A stretch of DNA of 40,083 bases from Fusicatenibacter sp. (GTDB lineage: Bacteria > Bacillota > Clostridia > Lachnospirales > Lachnospiraceae): assembly GCA_022766945.1 (NCBI GenBank), contig JALEOU010000087.1, positions 1 to 40,083 of the forward strand. Direction: 5' to 3'. Positions 16,513 through 25,867 of this stretch are shown here, piece by piece. The notes under the pieces were generated by a model, which was not told where the DNA came from, made no database searches, and saw only the letters and a list, made by a program, of their open reading frames with translations. Position numbers and translations under genes: made by a program. Numbering within the stretch: the stretch's first letter is position 1; the number at the start of each line of letters is the position of its first letter.

Positions 16513-17706
16513 TCAGGCAGTCTTTTTTTTCATCTGAATGAGCAGGAAAATGCCTGTAAGCAGCAGCACCGGGAAGATGCAGGCACAGAGGATTCCCATT
16601 TTCAGATTGTTCTCAAATATACCGGAGAGGAAGCCTACATAAGTTGGACCTCCGGAGCAGCCAAGGTCACCGGCCAGGGCAAGCATGGCAAACATGACTG
16701 TGCCTCCTCTTCTTAAGGAAGCGGAGGCCATACTGAAAGTACCAGGCCAGAGAATTCCCACGGAAAATCCACACAGGCCGCAGCCCGCAAATGCCAGAAG
16801 CGGGCTTGGACTAAGGGAAATCAAAAGATAACTGATGATGCAGAGAATGCCGGAGAGCACCATACACTTGCGAAGCGGAAGCTTTTCTCCGAATTTTCCA
16901 TATAGCGCCCTTGAGGTTCCCATAAGAACGGCAAACAACATCGGTCCTGCCAGATCTCCCACACTCTTGGATACGCCAAGTCCCGCTTCTGCCAGCGTAG
17001 AAGCCCACTGGCTTACCGCCTGTTCGCAGGCACCGGCGCAAACCATCAGAAGCATCATCACCCAGAAAACTTTCTGGAAAGCCAGCTCTTTTAGCGTCAT
17101 TCCCTTTTCGTCCTCCGCGATCAGCGATGCGATCGGAACATTCGCGAAAAAGAGTGCGTTTGCCAGCGGTATCAGCGCCCAGATCAGAGCCAGATATTTC
17201 CAGTTTGCCGTTCCAAAAACAGCAAAATACGCGGTGGACAAAAGCACAACTCCCACATGGCCCCAGCAGTAAAACGAATGCAGAAGGCTCATGGCAGACT
17301 CTTTGTGATCAGTCGGACAGGCTTCCACAATCGGACTCACCAGTACTTCCAGCAGACCGCCTCCCACCGCATAGATCATAACCGCCAGCAGCAGGCCGAA
17401 AAAGGGATCCGGCAGCAGATCCGGCAAGATGGTAAGCAGAATCAGTCCTGCAGCAGCAAAGACATGCGCCAGAATAGCCGAAGCACGATAGCCAATCCGG
17501 TCGATAAATCCCGCAGACAGAAAATCAATCAGAAGCTGCAGTCCAAAATTAAATGTGATCAGCAGTGTAATACTGGACATGGGAATTCCATAGGTCTTAT
17601 GGAAGGTCAAAAACAGCAGCGGGACAAAATTATTTACGATCGCCTGCACGATATATCCGATAAAGCAGGCGATAATTGTGTGGTTATAGGTCAGTTTTTG
17701 TTTCAT
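16513..17706 (-). CDS. MFS transporter, probable glycoside or sugar importer
   Basis: A 397-residue major facilitator protein with 12 predicted helices. Visible features are the first helix after a short basic start (MKQKLTYNHTIIACFIGY), the loop between helices 2 and 3 reading GFIDRIGYRAS, which matches the MFS A-motif loosely, and GGGLLEVLVSPIVEACP in helix 4-5. I choose the ATG at 17704-17706; frame-open sequence upstream overlaps the rhamnosidase gene. Its ribosome binding site is weak, suggesting coupling to the gene that ends 22 bp before. It is the last gene of the GH78 operon and probably imports rhamnosides or their products. Confidence 0.85.
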   Translation of the reverse strand: MKQKLTYNHTIIACFIGYIVQAIVNNFVPLLFLTFHKTYGIPMSSITLLITFNFGLQLLIDFLSAGFIDRIGYRASAILAHVFAAAGLILLTILPDLLPDPFFGLLLAVMIYAVGGGLLEVLVSPIVEACPTDHKESAMSLLHSFYCWGHVGVVLLSTAYFAVFGTANWKYLALIWALIPLANALFFANVPIASLIAEDEKGMTLKELAFQKVFWVMMLLMVCAGACEQAVSQWASTLAEAGLGVSKSVGDLAGPMLFAVLMGTSRALYGKFGEKLPLRKCMVLSGILCIISYLLISLSPSPLLAFAGCGLCGFSVGILWPGTFSMASASLRRGGTVMFAMLALAGDLGCSGGPTYVGFLSGIFENNLKMGILCACIFPVLLLTGIFLLIQMKKKTA

Positions 17707-17728
17707 TTTCTCTTGATCATCCTTTTCT

Positions 17729-19897
17729 TTATTCCTTATTTGTGTGCAGACGGATCCCAAGACGGGGAAGCTGTTTGGGAAGATGCGGCTTGCCCCGTGT
17801 AATACCACCCTTTGGATTCCACGAAATCCCTGCAATATCCTCCAGGATCAGCAATATCGGTCCGCTGCCCCAGGGATGGCAAAGACTGGTATTCCACTTC
17901 TGCTCCTTCCCCCAGGCCTCAAAACAGGTGGTGGCCCCTTCCCGTATCATATTCATCCAGGAATGCCCACTCTCGTTCGTCATCAGATCGTACATTTCCT
18001 GATATTTTCCCACATTTGCCAGGCCTTTCAGCAGGAAATAGGCGGTATAAACGCCGCAGCACAATCCCTTCTTCTGTATCAGATCAGCCATGGTCTCAAA
18101 GCTCTCCCCTGGAGCCAGAGACTCTGCCAGACTGACAGCAATCTCCCCTGTAGGGGAATCTTTCCTGCATCCTGAGAAAAACAGCGGGATTCCATTGGCA
18201 TGTACGGAGGTATGTTCCGACCCTTCACTGTCCACAAACAGTTTTCGGTCCGGGCGGTAAAAAGTGTCCCGAAATGCTTTTTTAACCTGTTCCCTTTTCC
18301 TTTCCAGCCATCTTTCGTCCTCTCCGATCACTTTTGCGATTTTCTGTGTATAGAGCAGCGCTCCGTAGTAAAACGCATTGATCACATTGTGACAACCCGG
18401 GCACACCGGTCTGGTCAGGGAAAAGTCATATCCGTCCCTGAGATTCTCCGGCCAATCCACCAGATTCCATTTGTCCGATACTTCGCAAACCAGCCCATCG
18501 TTCCTCTCATAAGTGGAAAAATGCTTCAGGATACCGCAGATGGTCGGATATAATTCTTTCAGATAATCCTCATCTCCGACAGCGCAATAATACCGGTATA
18601 CCTCATAGGGATACAAAAGCGAATAATCGGCGATTTCCTGCATGAGGCTACCCGGAGCAACAGCCATCAGTCCCTCATCGATCCGGGCAGAATCCCGGAA
18701 ATTATCCAACGCCTTGCGGTACATTGCGGCATCCCCGCTCAGATACATCTGTACCGGAGCTGTGATGGCAAGATCTCCCAGATACTGCCCCTTCTCACGG
18801 CTTGGACAGTCTACGAAAACCTCCTGGGTTCCCATCATAACGCTTCTTGCACAGATCTCCCAGATCTTTGCGAGCTTTTCATCGGGGCAGTCCTCCAGGC
18901 ACGTCGGATCCTCCATCGGGTAATGCCGAACCATCACCCACACCTGTTCCGGCCTGACATGCTCTGACTTTACCTCCACATAGCGAAAGGCTTTGTAATC
19001 GTAATTCTCCAGTTCATCCCTTTGCCCGGACAGCGTCCAGATCTCCTCATAGCAGCAATTGCAGCGCTTCTGATACCGGACACGGCCGTCCTCATCCAGC
19101 TCCTCACCAAAACGCAGCCTCACCTGCTCGCCGCTTTCCCCGATCGTGTCGATATGTAACATACCTGTCAGCTCTGTTCCAAAGTCCAGAAGAAACGAGT
19201 GATCATCCTGATTCGTAACCGTCTCAGCCTTCTTTTGATACACCATCAGCGGCTGGGTCGGCTGCGGTGTGAGCACATGGTCATCCTTTTCATGAATCGC
19301 CGCCGAATCCCACGCTCCATCATCGAATCCAGGCAGTTTCCATCCCCGCGGCTCTTTCCTTGCGTCAGGATTCTCCAAAAATCCGGTGTCATACCCAAAC
19401 GTCTTTCCCGATGAAGCATACACCTCCGACCGCAGATATTTCCACCCGGAATCCGTTGCCGCAAGCACCGTTTGGTCCGCATCGTACAAAACAGCACAAA
19501 GCCCCTGCCGCAGGTCTCCGCTGTTCCATACCCGGTTAATCAGTCCCTGGTAATAAACCTCCACCGCAAGAACATTTTCCCCTTCCTGCCAGAAACCGCT
19601 CACTTCGTAGCGGTTATAGTAATACCTCCAGTGATATCCGGGAGAGGGGCCCTGTCCGATATACTTTCCGTTGACGTACAGTTTATAATAGTCATCTGCT
19701 GTAATTTCCAGGTAAAGAGGACCCTCTCTTTTTTCCGTGAAAACTTTTTTTCGTACCAGCATATGACGGTTTTTCAGCTCTTCCGGATGGAGATTACGGC
19801 TATCGTTTGTTTCCTGTTCTCTTCCAAACACCGAAAGCGGACTGCAGCAGAATTCCTTCTCACAGATCCACGCTGCATGCTCCTCAATCCTGCTCAT
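17729..19897 (-). CDS. GH78 alpha-L-rhamnosidase
   Basis: Hydrolyses terminal alpha-L-rhamnose from plant or bacterial glycosides. The 722-residue product has an N-terminal beta-sandwich with a lectin-like part (about 60-220) and a C-terminal (alpha/alpha)6 barrel. The catalytic motif begins at D363 with DCPSREKGQYLGD: D363, E368 and D375 have the same spacing as D567, E572 and D579 of Bacillus RhaB, and E660 in CFEAW matches the base E841. No signal peptide is seen, so it should act in the cytoplasm. The ATG at 19895-19897 overlaps the preceding oxidoreductase gene by 14 nt and follows AGGGA. It is part of the SGNH-Gfo/Idh-GH78-MFS operon. Confidence 0.93.
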   Translation of the reverse strand: MSRIEEHAAWICEKEFCCSPLSVFGREQETNDSRNLHPEELKNRHMLVRKKVFTEKREGPLYLEITADDYYKLYVNGKYIGQGPSPGYHWRYYYNRYEVSGFWQEGENVLAVEVYYQGLINRVWNSGDLRQGLCAVLYDADQTVLAATDSGWKYLRSEVYASSGKTFGYDTGFLENPDARKEPRGWKLPGFDDGAWDSAAIHEKDDHVLTPQPTQPLMVYQKKAETVTNQDDHSFLLDFGTELTGMLHIDTIGESGEQVRLRFGEELDEDGRVRYQKRCNCCYEEIWTLSGQRDELENYDYKAFRYVEVKSEHVRPEQVWVMVRHYPMEDPTCLEDCPDEKLAKIWEICARSVMMGTQEVFVDCPSREKGQYLGDLAITAPVQMYLSGDAAMYRKALDNFRDSARIDEGLMAVAPGSLMQEIADYSLLYPYEVYRYYCAVGDEDYLKELYPTICGILKHFSTYERNDGLVCEVSDKWNLVDWPENLRDGYDFSLTRPVCPGCHNVINAFYYGALLYTQKIAKVIGEDERWLERKREQVKKAFRDTFYRPDRKLFVDSEGSEHTSVHANGIPLFFSGCRKDSPTGEIAVSLAESLAPGESFETMADLIQKKGLCCGVYTAYFLLKGLANVGKYQEMYDLMTNESGHSWMNMIREGATTCFEAWGKEQKWNTSLCHPWGSGPILLILEDIAGISWNPKGGITRGKPHLPKQLPRLGIRLHTNKE

Positions 19898-20876
19898 TTC
19901 GCTGTTCCCTTTTTTTCTTTCCGGTTTTCCCGATCTGATCAAACAGTTTCGCACAGTCCAGCGTCACCTGGTGTGGAACCACTTCACTCTCTGTTTTTCC
20001 TTTTCGCACACAGGAAATCACTTCCTCAATTTCATAGGTAAATCCATTGACTGTTGTTTCATCCTGAAAATGCTCCAGTAATTGTCCGTCTTCTCCATAC
20101 AGAAAACATTCGGACGCATAATGAGGACAGGGAAGAACAATTTTTCCTTTCTTTCCATAAAGGATCATCTGATCCTCCACATTTGCCTCGAAGGTAGCCA
20201 TCAGATCTGCCATTGTATGTTCAAAACGGATCGAGACATGGTCCGTCAGATCTACGCCTGTCGTGCTCCAGTCTGCATTCGCACATAGTTCCTGAACCTT
20301 CTGTTCAAGAAGATAGGTTGTCAGTTCATAGGCATACACCGTAATGTCCTTTGCTGCGCCTCCGCCCAGTTTTGGGTTATAATACCGGTTATTTTCATCC
20401 TCGGGCGCGCAAAAACCTATGGTAAACCTGGCTAATGCAGGCTGCCCGATTTTTCCTTCCCGAAGCCATTCTCCTGTATGGCGTACTGCCGGGAGAAACC
20501 GGGACCACATGGCTTCCATCACAAAGGTTTGCTGCTCCCTGGCAAAATCAAATGCTTTTTTTGCCTCTCCGCTGTTCTGAAACATTGCTTTTTCACACAA
20601 TACCGGAATCTTCCGCTCCAGACACATCATCGTCAGACGATAGTGATCATTTGGTGTGACTGCGATGTATGCACCATCCGGTTTTTCGATATCCAGCATT
20701 TCCTCATAGGATCCATAAAAATGCTCGATCTGATTGTTTTGGGCAAACTGCTTCGCGCGTTCCAGGCTTTTGCTTGCCACTGCCGACACCCTGCAGTTTT
20801 TAACATGACAAACTGCATCACAGAATCTGGCTGCAATATTTCCGGCACCTAAAATCACAAATCGAAACTCTTCCAT
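19884..20876 (-). CDS. Gfo/Idh/MocA-family NAD(P)-dependent oxidoreductase
   Basis: A 330-residue sugar or cyclitol dehydrogenase-like protein. The Rossmann motif GAGNIAARF is at residues 10-18. The catalytic region reads LCEKAMF, with alanine in place of the usual proline after the lysine. The C-terminal half has GGGAAKDITVYA, matching the family D-I-G-V-Y segment. It overlaps the rhamnosidase gene by 14 nt, so the two are translationally coupled. It may oxidise a sugar as part of the glycoside breakdown; the substrate is unknown. The ATG at 20874-20876 follows a weak AGAAGAAGAG site. Confidence 0.9.
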   Translation of the reverse strand: MEEFRFVILGAGNIAARFCDAVCHVKNCRVSAVASKSLERAKQFAQNNQIEHFYGSYEEMLDIEKPDGAYIAVTPNDHYRLTMMCLERKIPVLCEKAMFQNSGEAKKAFDFAREQQTFVMEAMWSRFLPAVRHTGEWLREGKIGQPALARFTIGFCAPEDENNRYYNPKLGGGAAKDITVYAYELTTYLLEQKVQELCANADWSTTGVDLTDHVSIRFEHTMADLMATFEANVEDQMILYGKKGKIVLPCPHYASECFLYGEDGQLLEHFQDETTVNGFTYEIEEVISCVRKGKTESEVVPHQVTLDCAKLFDQIGKTGKKKREQRNEQD

Positions 20877-20983
20877 ACTCTTCTTCTCCCTGTCGAAATG
20901 TATCAGTGCCGGAAAGCATTCTCCTTCCCGGCACTGTTTTGTTTGCTCAGCTTACAGCCATTCATCTGCGCACTGCATGCTGT

Positions 20984-21757
20984 TTATGTCTCTCTTTTCA
21001 GATATGCTTCCATCTTCTCTTCCATCGCCGGAACCAGCCACTTTGCATAACCGGCTTTCATCGGATGGATCGGATCCTGCATGTACAGTTTTCTCTCTTC
21101 TTCGGAAATCTGATTGATTTTCTCATCGTTCCAGAAATCAATTACACCAATATTCCATTTTTTCTGAATTTCAAGAAGCGCATCCACCATTTTCCCGTAT
21201 GCTTCTGACTCATAACGCGGATTTGTATAGAAAAGTACAGGACAGTTCCAGGTACTTTTTGCATAAGCGATAATATATTCGACCGCACCGCAGACAGTCG
21301 TTACATCAAAACTTTCCAAATCATAGGACTCCGACATCTCCCCAAGCGGGCTTTCTCTGGTGGCGTCATTTGTGGAAAGCTGACAGATAAAAACATCCAC
21401 CTTCTGATTTTTGTCCAGTCTGGTGCGCATGCGCTCCACATAGGAATCTGCGCCATTGTCAATCAGAGTCGTTCCGTTTACAGCCTCCTTGATGCATCTG
21501 CAGCTGTCCTTTTTGGCAATGTATTCCGAAAACGAGACGTTGTGAGAAGCATACCCTCTGGTCACAGAGGATCCAAGGAATACAATCGTTTTTCCCTTCA
21601 GAAGACTTTCTTTTTTGAAGGGAATCCTCGAGACATCATACTGCACATGGTTCCCCTTCTTGAAATAACCGCACTTTTTGTTCATCCGATAGACACCGCC
21701 CGCGGCCAGAAGCGCTCCGCCTGCGGCAACGACACCTGCAATCAGTTTTGTATCCAT
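20984..21757 (-). CDS. Membrane-anchored SGNH/GDSL hydrolase
   Basis: A 257-residue protein with an N-terminal hydrophobic helix (residues 4-24) that is probably a membrane anchor or uncleaved signal. The SGNH blocks are present: GSSVT with catalytic Ser64, LSTND with the block III Asn130, and DPIHPMKAGY near the C terminus supplying the Asp/His pair. Such enzymes remove acetyl or acyl groups from glycans, lipids or small molecules. I choose the ATG at 21755-21757, preceded by GGAGGA; an upstream ATG would place this site inside the gene. It heads the glycoside operon and may deacetylate the substrate before rhamnose removal, an inference from position. Confidence 0.87.
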   Translation of the reverse strand: MDTKLIAGVVAAGGALLAAGGVYRMNKKCGYFKKGNHVQYDVSRIPFKKESLLKGKTIVFLGSSVTRGYASHNVSFSEYIAKKDSCRCIKEAVNGTTLIDNGADSYVERMRTRLDKNQKVDVFICQLSTNDATRESPLGEMSESYDLESFDVTTVCGAVEYIIAYAKSTWNCPVLFYTNPRYESEAYGKMVDALLEIQKKWNIGVIDFWNDEKINQISEEERKLYMQDPIHPMKAGYAKWLVPAMEEKMEAYLKRET

Positions 21758-21819
21758 AGTAAATCCTCCATATTCCACTGCTTTTTACAGCTGCCTTTTT
21801 CTCCCTCATGGATATCCCT

Positions 21820-21847
21820 ATCTTACTACTTTTTTCTGAAAATGCAA
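21820..21847 (-). promoter_or_regulatory. Candidate promoter of the glycoside operon
   Basis: On the minus strand TTGCAT (21842-21847), 16 nt, TAAGAT (21820-21825), about 60 bp ahead of the SGNH hydrolase gene and 20 bp after the MoxR gene ends. No terminator is visible between the two operons. Confidence 0.45.
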
Positions 21848-21866
21848 GGACGTTTTTCGTATCAGG

Positions 21867-23378
21867 TTACAGAAGCTCATCCAGTTTTGCCTCGATCGCC
21901 CTGGAGCCTTCCTCAAAAAGCAGGGATTGATTATAGTGATAATATCGCTCACATTCATACATTCCCAAAAACTGTACGCTGTAATAATTGGCATTCAGTT
22001 CTGTGACAAACAGAACCATCTCCTGGCTTTCACCAAAAGCTGCTTCCATAAAGTCAAACGCATATTCCAGCAGCTGTCCGGCATGTGCTTTTTCCTCTGC
22101 AAGCGCCATCTTTTCTTTTCCAAATAATGTGCGGATTTTTTCAAAAGCAGCCGTTCCGTCGGAGGGATTTTCCAGTGTCAGTTCCTTCTCATAGTGCGAA
22201 AGCAGTTCAAGAGCCCTCTTATATCCCCGGTTGCCCTCCCGGTTCAGAAGCTCTGCCTCCCGTTTCTGTTCCCATTCTCCAGCAAAAGACTCACAGATAC
22301 TTCTCATAAAGACCAGCGGCTGACTGCTGTGTGCTCCCATAAAGCCCTCCTTCAGAAGCTTCAGCTGCTCAAACAGCAGCTTCATCACCCCTTCATGAAA
22401 ACAGATTCCATGAAAGGCCTCGGTGCACCGTCTGAGAAGCAGACTGATCAGACCCAGTTTTTCATCAAAGGACGCATTCCGAGCCTTTTTTACCAGACGC
22501 TCACTGATCTGTCCCTTCAATACCTCATCCAGCTGATAATCGATCCGGTATTTCCTGTAAAGTTCCAGATAATTTGCAAAATCCTTTGCAATTTTCTCGT
22601 GCTGAATATACTGGACTACCACTTCCCGATCCACCTGTTTTCCGAGCTTTTCATAAACCGTGATCAGACGGGAGAGATCCTCCCAGCCTCTGGGCGTTGC
22701 GAACCTTTTTCCGTCCACCGTAGTTTCCATCTTATAGAAATACTGTCCTCTGGTATCCAGATAGGAAATAATTGCCGGATGGATCTCCTCCCGCAGCGCA
22801 TATTCTTTCCATACCTGATAGTCCGGTTCCACTTCGATCCGCTTGACACGATCCAGGGTCACCACATCAAATTCCCGTACAGATTTATTGTATTCCGGCG
22901 GATTTCCCGCAGCCACAATCACCCAGCCCCTCGGAATGGCATGATTTCCGAATATCTTGCACTGCAGAAACTGCAGCATGGCAGGTGCCAGCGTTTCCGA
23001 CACACAGTTCACCTCATCAATAAACAGAATGCCCTCCCGCAATCCGGTCTTTTTGATCTTTTCATACACGGATGCCACAATCTCGCTCATGGTATATTCC
23101 GTAATCGCATATTCCTTCTGATCAAATTCCTGATGTGTGATAAAAGGCAGACCAATGGCACTCTGTCTGGTGTGATGTGTGATCGTATAGGCGACCAGCC
23201 CCACCTGGCATTCTCTGGCAATCTGTTCCATAATCTGTGTCTTTCCGATGCCCGGAGCCCCGATCAACAACACCGGTCTTTGGCGAATCGGCGGAATCAC
23301 ATATTCCCCGTCCTCATCTTTCAGAAGATAGGCTTCAATCGTATCTTTGATCTCTTCTTTTGCTCTTTTAATATTCAC
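21867..23378 (-). CDS. MoxR-type AAA+ ATPase
   Basis: A 503-residue protein. Residues 1-260 are an AAA+ domain of the MoxR type: Walker A GAPGIGKT (40-47), Walker B GILFIDEVN (D121, E122), sensor 1 AAGNPPEYN (N159). The C-terminal 240 residues are helical and unfamiliar. MoxR proteins act as chaperones that remodel a partner, usually a von Willebrand A protein, which is exactly what is encoded next to it. The GTG start at 23376-23378 overlaps the VWA stop (GTGA) and follows GGGAGGA. Target and process are unknown. Confidence 0.9.
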   Translation of the reverse strand: MNIKRAKEEIKDTIEAYLLKDEDGEYVIPPIRQRPVLLIGAPGIGKTQIMEQIARECQVGLVAYTITHHTRQSAIGLPFITHQEFDQKEYAITEYTMSEIVASVYEKIKKTGLREGILFIDEVNCVSETLAPAMLQFLQCKIFGNHAIPRGWVIVAAGNPPEYNKSVREFDVVTLDRVKRIEVEPDYQVWKEYALREEIHPAIISYLDTRGQYFYKMETTVDGKRFATPRGWEDLSRLITVYEKLGKQVDREVVVQYIQHEKIAKDFANYLELYRKYRIDYQLDEVLKGQISERLVKKARNASFDEKLGLISLLLRRCTEAFHGICFHEGVMKLLFEQLKLLKEGFMGAHSSQPLVFMRSICESFAGEWEQKREAELLNREGNRGYKRALELLSHYEKELTLENPSDGTAAFEKIRTLFGKEKMALAEEKAHAGQLLEYAFDFMEAAFGESQEMVLFVTELNANYYSVQFLGMYECERYYHYNQSLLFEEGSRAIEAKLDELL

Positions 23379-24748
23379 GCGTTTCTATCCTCCCTCATCA
23401 TTTTCAGACCGGTGTCTTTTGTTTCCTGTCGCTTCTCGTACAGTTCCTCCGGATCGAGAATCAGTTTCATCGCCCAGGGCGGTACATCGATATCCGTGTA
23501 ATCCTCCTTCAGAAAAACGAATGCCGTCTCATACACCGGCTTTCTGACCGGATAGATTCCTTTGCCGTCGGTAAAATAAATCAGACCTTTTAATCTGGTA
23601 AACTCCCCCCGGCTCACAAGCCAACTGACATATTCAAATGCCGGACGAAAGTCCGTTCCTCCAAGCCCTTTCACCGTAAACTGTGCCAGATACTCCTGCA
23701 TTTCCCTCTGATTTTGAATCACCACATCTTCCCGTACTTTCTCGTCACACTGTACAATGTGCACGTTGATTTTGCGCAGGAAACTCTCGGATTCGCTCAG
23801 GACCTCATAGGTTTGTCCGAGAAACTGACGCACCAGTTCCCCTTTACAGGACATGGAAGTATCAATCACAATGACAAAATCCTCCACTTTGCGAACCTCT
23901 TTGGTCTCCAAAGGTTCAATCAGAGGCATATTTCCGTACAGTTCCATCCCATATTGATAAAAAATATAGTCAAAGGAGTCCGGATCTACCTGCATCTCCT
24001 CCTTGAGGACAGAAAACTTCCGCAAAAATTCCCGATAATCATATCGTTTTCGGTTTTCTGCCCTGACCTGTTCTTCCAGTGTCTCCGCCTGGGAAGCAGC
24101 CTCTTTGGAAAAGGTCTCCATCTCAGTCTGCATCCTCTCCCGGACATCCTCCCAGTGTTTCTTCTGTCTCTGTTTCTGCGGCTTTTTCGGATCCAGATCC
24201 CAGAAGCGGTGATCATCCACACAAAACTCCGCCGAAAGCCGGGCAAAAAGCACCGGATCGCAGGGGTTCTCTTTGAGACGGCGATACATTCTCTGGGCAG
24301 TCGGCACCTTCTTTTCCAGACGCAGCTTCTGAAAATATTCTCTTCGAAGAGGAGACGCGCTCAGATGAACGCACGGCAGATACAGTCCGTCCAGAATGTA
24401 TTCTGCTGTTATATCACAGGCCAGATTCCAGTATTCCGCCTCCGGTTTCTGATCGGGAAACGGATGACAGAACAGACAGTGAATCAGGGAATGCAGATAG
24501 GCATGATTCACCTTTACCCGTCCGCTGCGGTACAGTCTGCCAAGTGCCTCCGGATGAAAATAAAGCGCGGCACCATCTGTCCCCAGCGGGCGCACAGCCG
24601 GATCCATCACAAAAGGAAGTCCGGAAAGGGCCACATCAAGGAAACGCATATTCAGATATAACTCATTTCGCGCATTAGATAAGATCTCGCGGCCGACCTC
24701 GATCAGCTCAAGATCCCGCTCCTGCTGCTCCTGGATTGGATGAATCAC
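23375..24748 (-). CDS. VWA protein with degenerate metallopeptidase-like domain (DUF2201-like)
   Basis: A 457-residue protein in two parts. The N-terminal part resembles the DUF2201 putative metallopeptidase: HSLIH (86-90), H95 and NLACDIT (D112) stand where HExxH, a following H and a third ligand would be, but the catalytic Glu is Ser, so peptidase activity is doubtful. A charged coiled linker (190-235) follows. The C-terminal VWA domain has an intact MIDAS: DTSMS (296-300), T365, D394. It is the usual partner type of MoxR ATPases. It overlaps the MoxR gene by 4 nt and follows the LRR gene by 11 bp, so the three are one operon. Confidence 0.87.
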   Translation of the reverse strand: MIHPIQEQQERDLELIEVGREILSNARNELYLNMRFLDVALSGLPFVMDPAVRPLGTDGAALYFHPEALGRLYRSGRVKVNHAYLHSLIHCLFCHPFPDQKPEAEYWNLACDITAEYILDGLYLPCVHLSASPLRREYFQKLRLEKKVPTAQRMYRRLKENPCDPVLFARLSAEFCVDDHRFWDLDPKKPQKQRQKKHWEDVRERMQTEMETFSKEAASQAETLEEQVRAENRKRYDYREFLRKFSVLKEEMQVDPDSFDYIFYQYGMELYGNMPLIEPLETKEVRKVEDFVIVIDTSMSCKGELVRQFLGQTYEVLSESESFLRKINVHIVQCDEKVREDVVIQNQREMQEYLAQFTVKGLGGTDFRPAFEYVSWLVSRGEFTRLKGLIYFTDGKGIYPVRKPVYETAFVFLKEDYTDIDVPPWAMKLILDPEELYEKRQETKDTGLKMMREDRNA

Positions 24749-24759
24749 GGAACCACCTC

Positions 24760-25818
24760 CTACAGTTCAAATGGATCGTATTCTTTTTTCGGTCTGTTTT
24801 TATGTTCAAAATCCATCAGGCGGCTGATAGCCCACGGATTCTGACAGCGGCTGGCATCCGCTTTCATTTCATCGAGGAGTGCCTGTTTGTCTGCATCTGT
24901 CAGTTCTTCCTTTTCCGCCTGCAGGTATTCCAGAAACCAGAGGAGTGCCTCTGGATCTCCCAACCGGAGAATCTCTTTTGCAGCTGCGCTTCGTTCTCTG
25001 CAAAGATACCCGCCGTACGTCCGTTTTGCCTTTTCGGAAAGCTGATACGGATAGCGAAGCCGCCCGATCGCCATGCGAAGCAGCAGCTCTCTGCTCTCAT
25101 CCGCTGCGGCGTAGTCAAATCTGGAATCATATTCTCCAAACTGAAAAACTCTCTGCACAAAACAGTTCCGGTAATATAAGCCGCTGCCATGGACATGGGT
25201 TTCCAGAATTCTTGCCGGTGTATTTTCCACACCTTCCTCGAAAAACTCCGGAAATACCAGCTTCGCATATTTCGTATTTTCTCCGCCGCCGCAGAAATAA
25301 TCCACATCCAGTTCCTCCCGGATCTCTGAGAGAACGTCCTTCCATGTGGATTTGCCCTCCTCGTCCATTCGCACCTCCAGCGAATGAATCCTGTGGCATC
25401 CGGTAAACGTTCCGCTGCCCCAGTCACGAATCCCGCCGCAAAAACTGATACGTTTCAGATTTTCACAGTTATAAAAGCAGTAACGTCCCACCCTCTCCAG
25501 TGTCTCCGGAAGGATAATCTCTTCCAGCCTTCCTCCGCAGAGCATAGGAAGCTCTTCTGTGTTTCCCAGCACACCTTCGCTTCTTATTTTATTCTTCCGG
25601 TCTGCCGGATCCTGGTGCTCTGAAAAGGCATAGGGAGCCAGTTCTTTCACCGGATAGCCTTCGATTTCCTTTGGTACCACCGCACACACATCACCGGAAA
25701 AACAGCGCCAGATGATGACGTGATCCCTGCGAATCTCATACAGAAAACTCTGGCTCTGGTCTGCATCCTGTACTTTCCCGATAGTTCCCCGTTCCATTTT
25801 CTGATCTTCTCTGTCCAT
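24760..25818 (-). CDS. BspA-type leucine-rich-repeat protein
   Basis: A 352-residue protein. The first half has LRR_5-type repeats, for example LEEIILPETLERVGRYCFYN and CENLKRISFCGG, and an N-terminal strand pair (DHVIIWRCFSGDVCAVVPKEIEGYPV) common in Firmicute LRR proteins. The second half is helical and unassigned. There is no signal peptide, so it should be cytosolic, unlike surface BspA proteins. It is the first gene of the LRR-VWA-MoxR operon and may be the recognition subunit; that is inference. The start is either ATG at 25818 or the one 21 nt inside; the first is preceded by CAGGGG. Confidence 0.8.
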   Translation of the reverse strand: MDREDQKMERGTIGKVQDADQSQSFLYEIRRDHVIIWRCFSGDVCAVVPKEIEGYPVKELAPYAFSEHQDPADRKNKIRSEGVLGNTEELPMLCGGRLEEIILPETLERVGRYCFYNCENLKRISFCGGIRDWGSGTFTGCHRIHSLEVRMDEEGKSTWKDVLSEIREELDVDYFCGGGENTKYAKLVFPEFFEEGVENTPARILETHVHGSGLYYRNCFVQRVFQFGEYDSRFDYAAADESRELLLRMAIGRLRYPYQLSEKAKRTYGGYLCRERSAAAKEILRLGDPEALLWFLEYLQAEKEELTDADKQALLDEMKADASRCQNPWAISRLMDFEHKNRPKKEYDPFEL

Positions 25819-25867
25819 GGTTCCCCCTGCCCCAGATTTCTCTTATAGGCTGAATCTTTTACAAAAA

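Noticed and set aside
10499-18200. Repeated motifs in the secreted coiled-coil gene as DNA repeats or CRISPR
   Set aside because: The repetition is protein-level heptad periodicity with varied codons; no repeat-spacer pattern is present anywhere in the window.
20904-20936. Stem-loop between the SGNH and oxidoreductase genes as an operon terminator
   Set aside because: The nine-pair stem has its T tract on the plus strand, where no gene is transcribed; on the operon's own strand there is no U tract, so read-through is expected.
22194-23501. Long open frame antisense to the MoxR gene
   Set aside because: The MoxR strand has all AAA+ motifs; the other strand has none and lacks a start signal.
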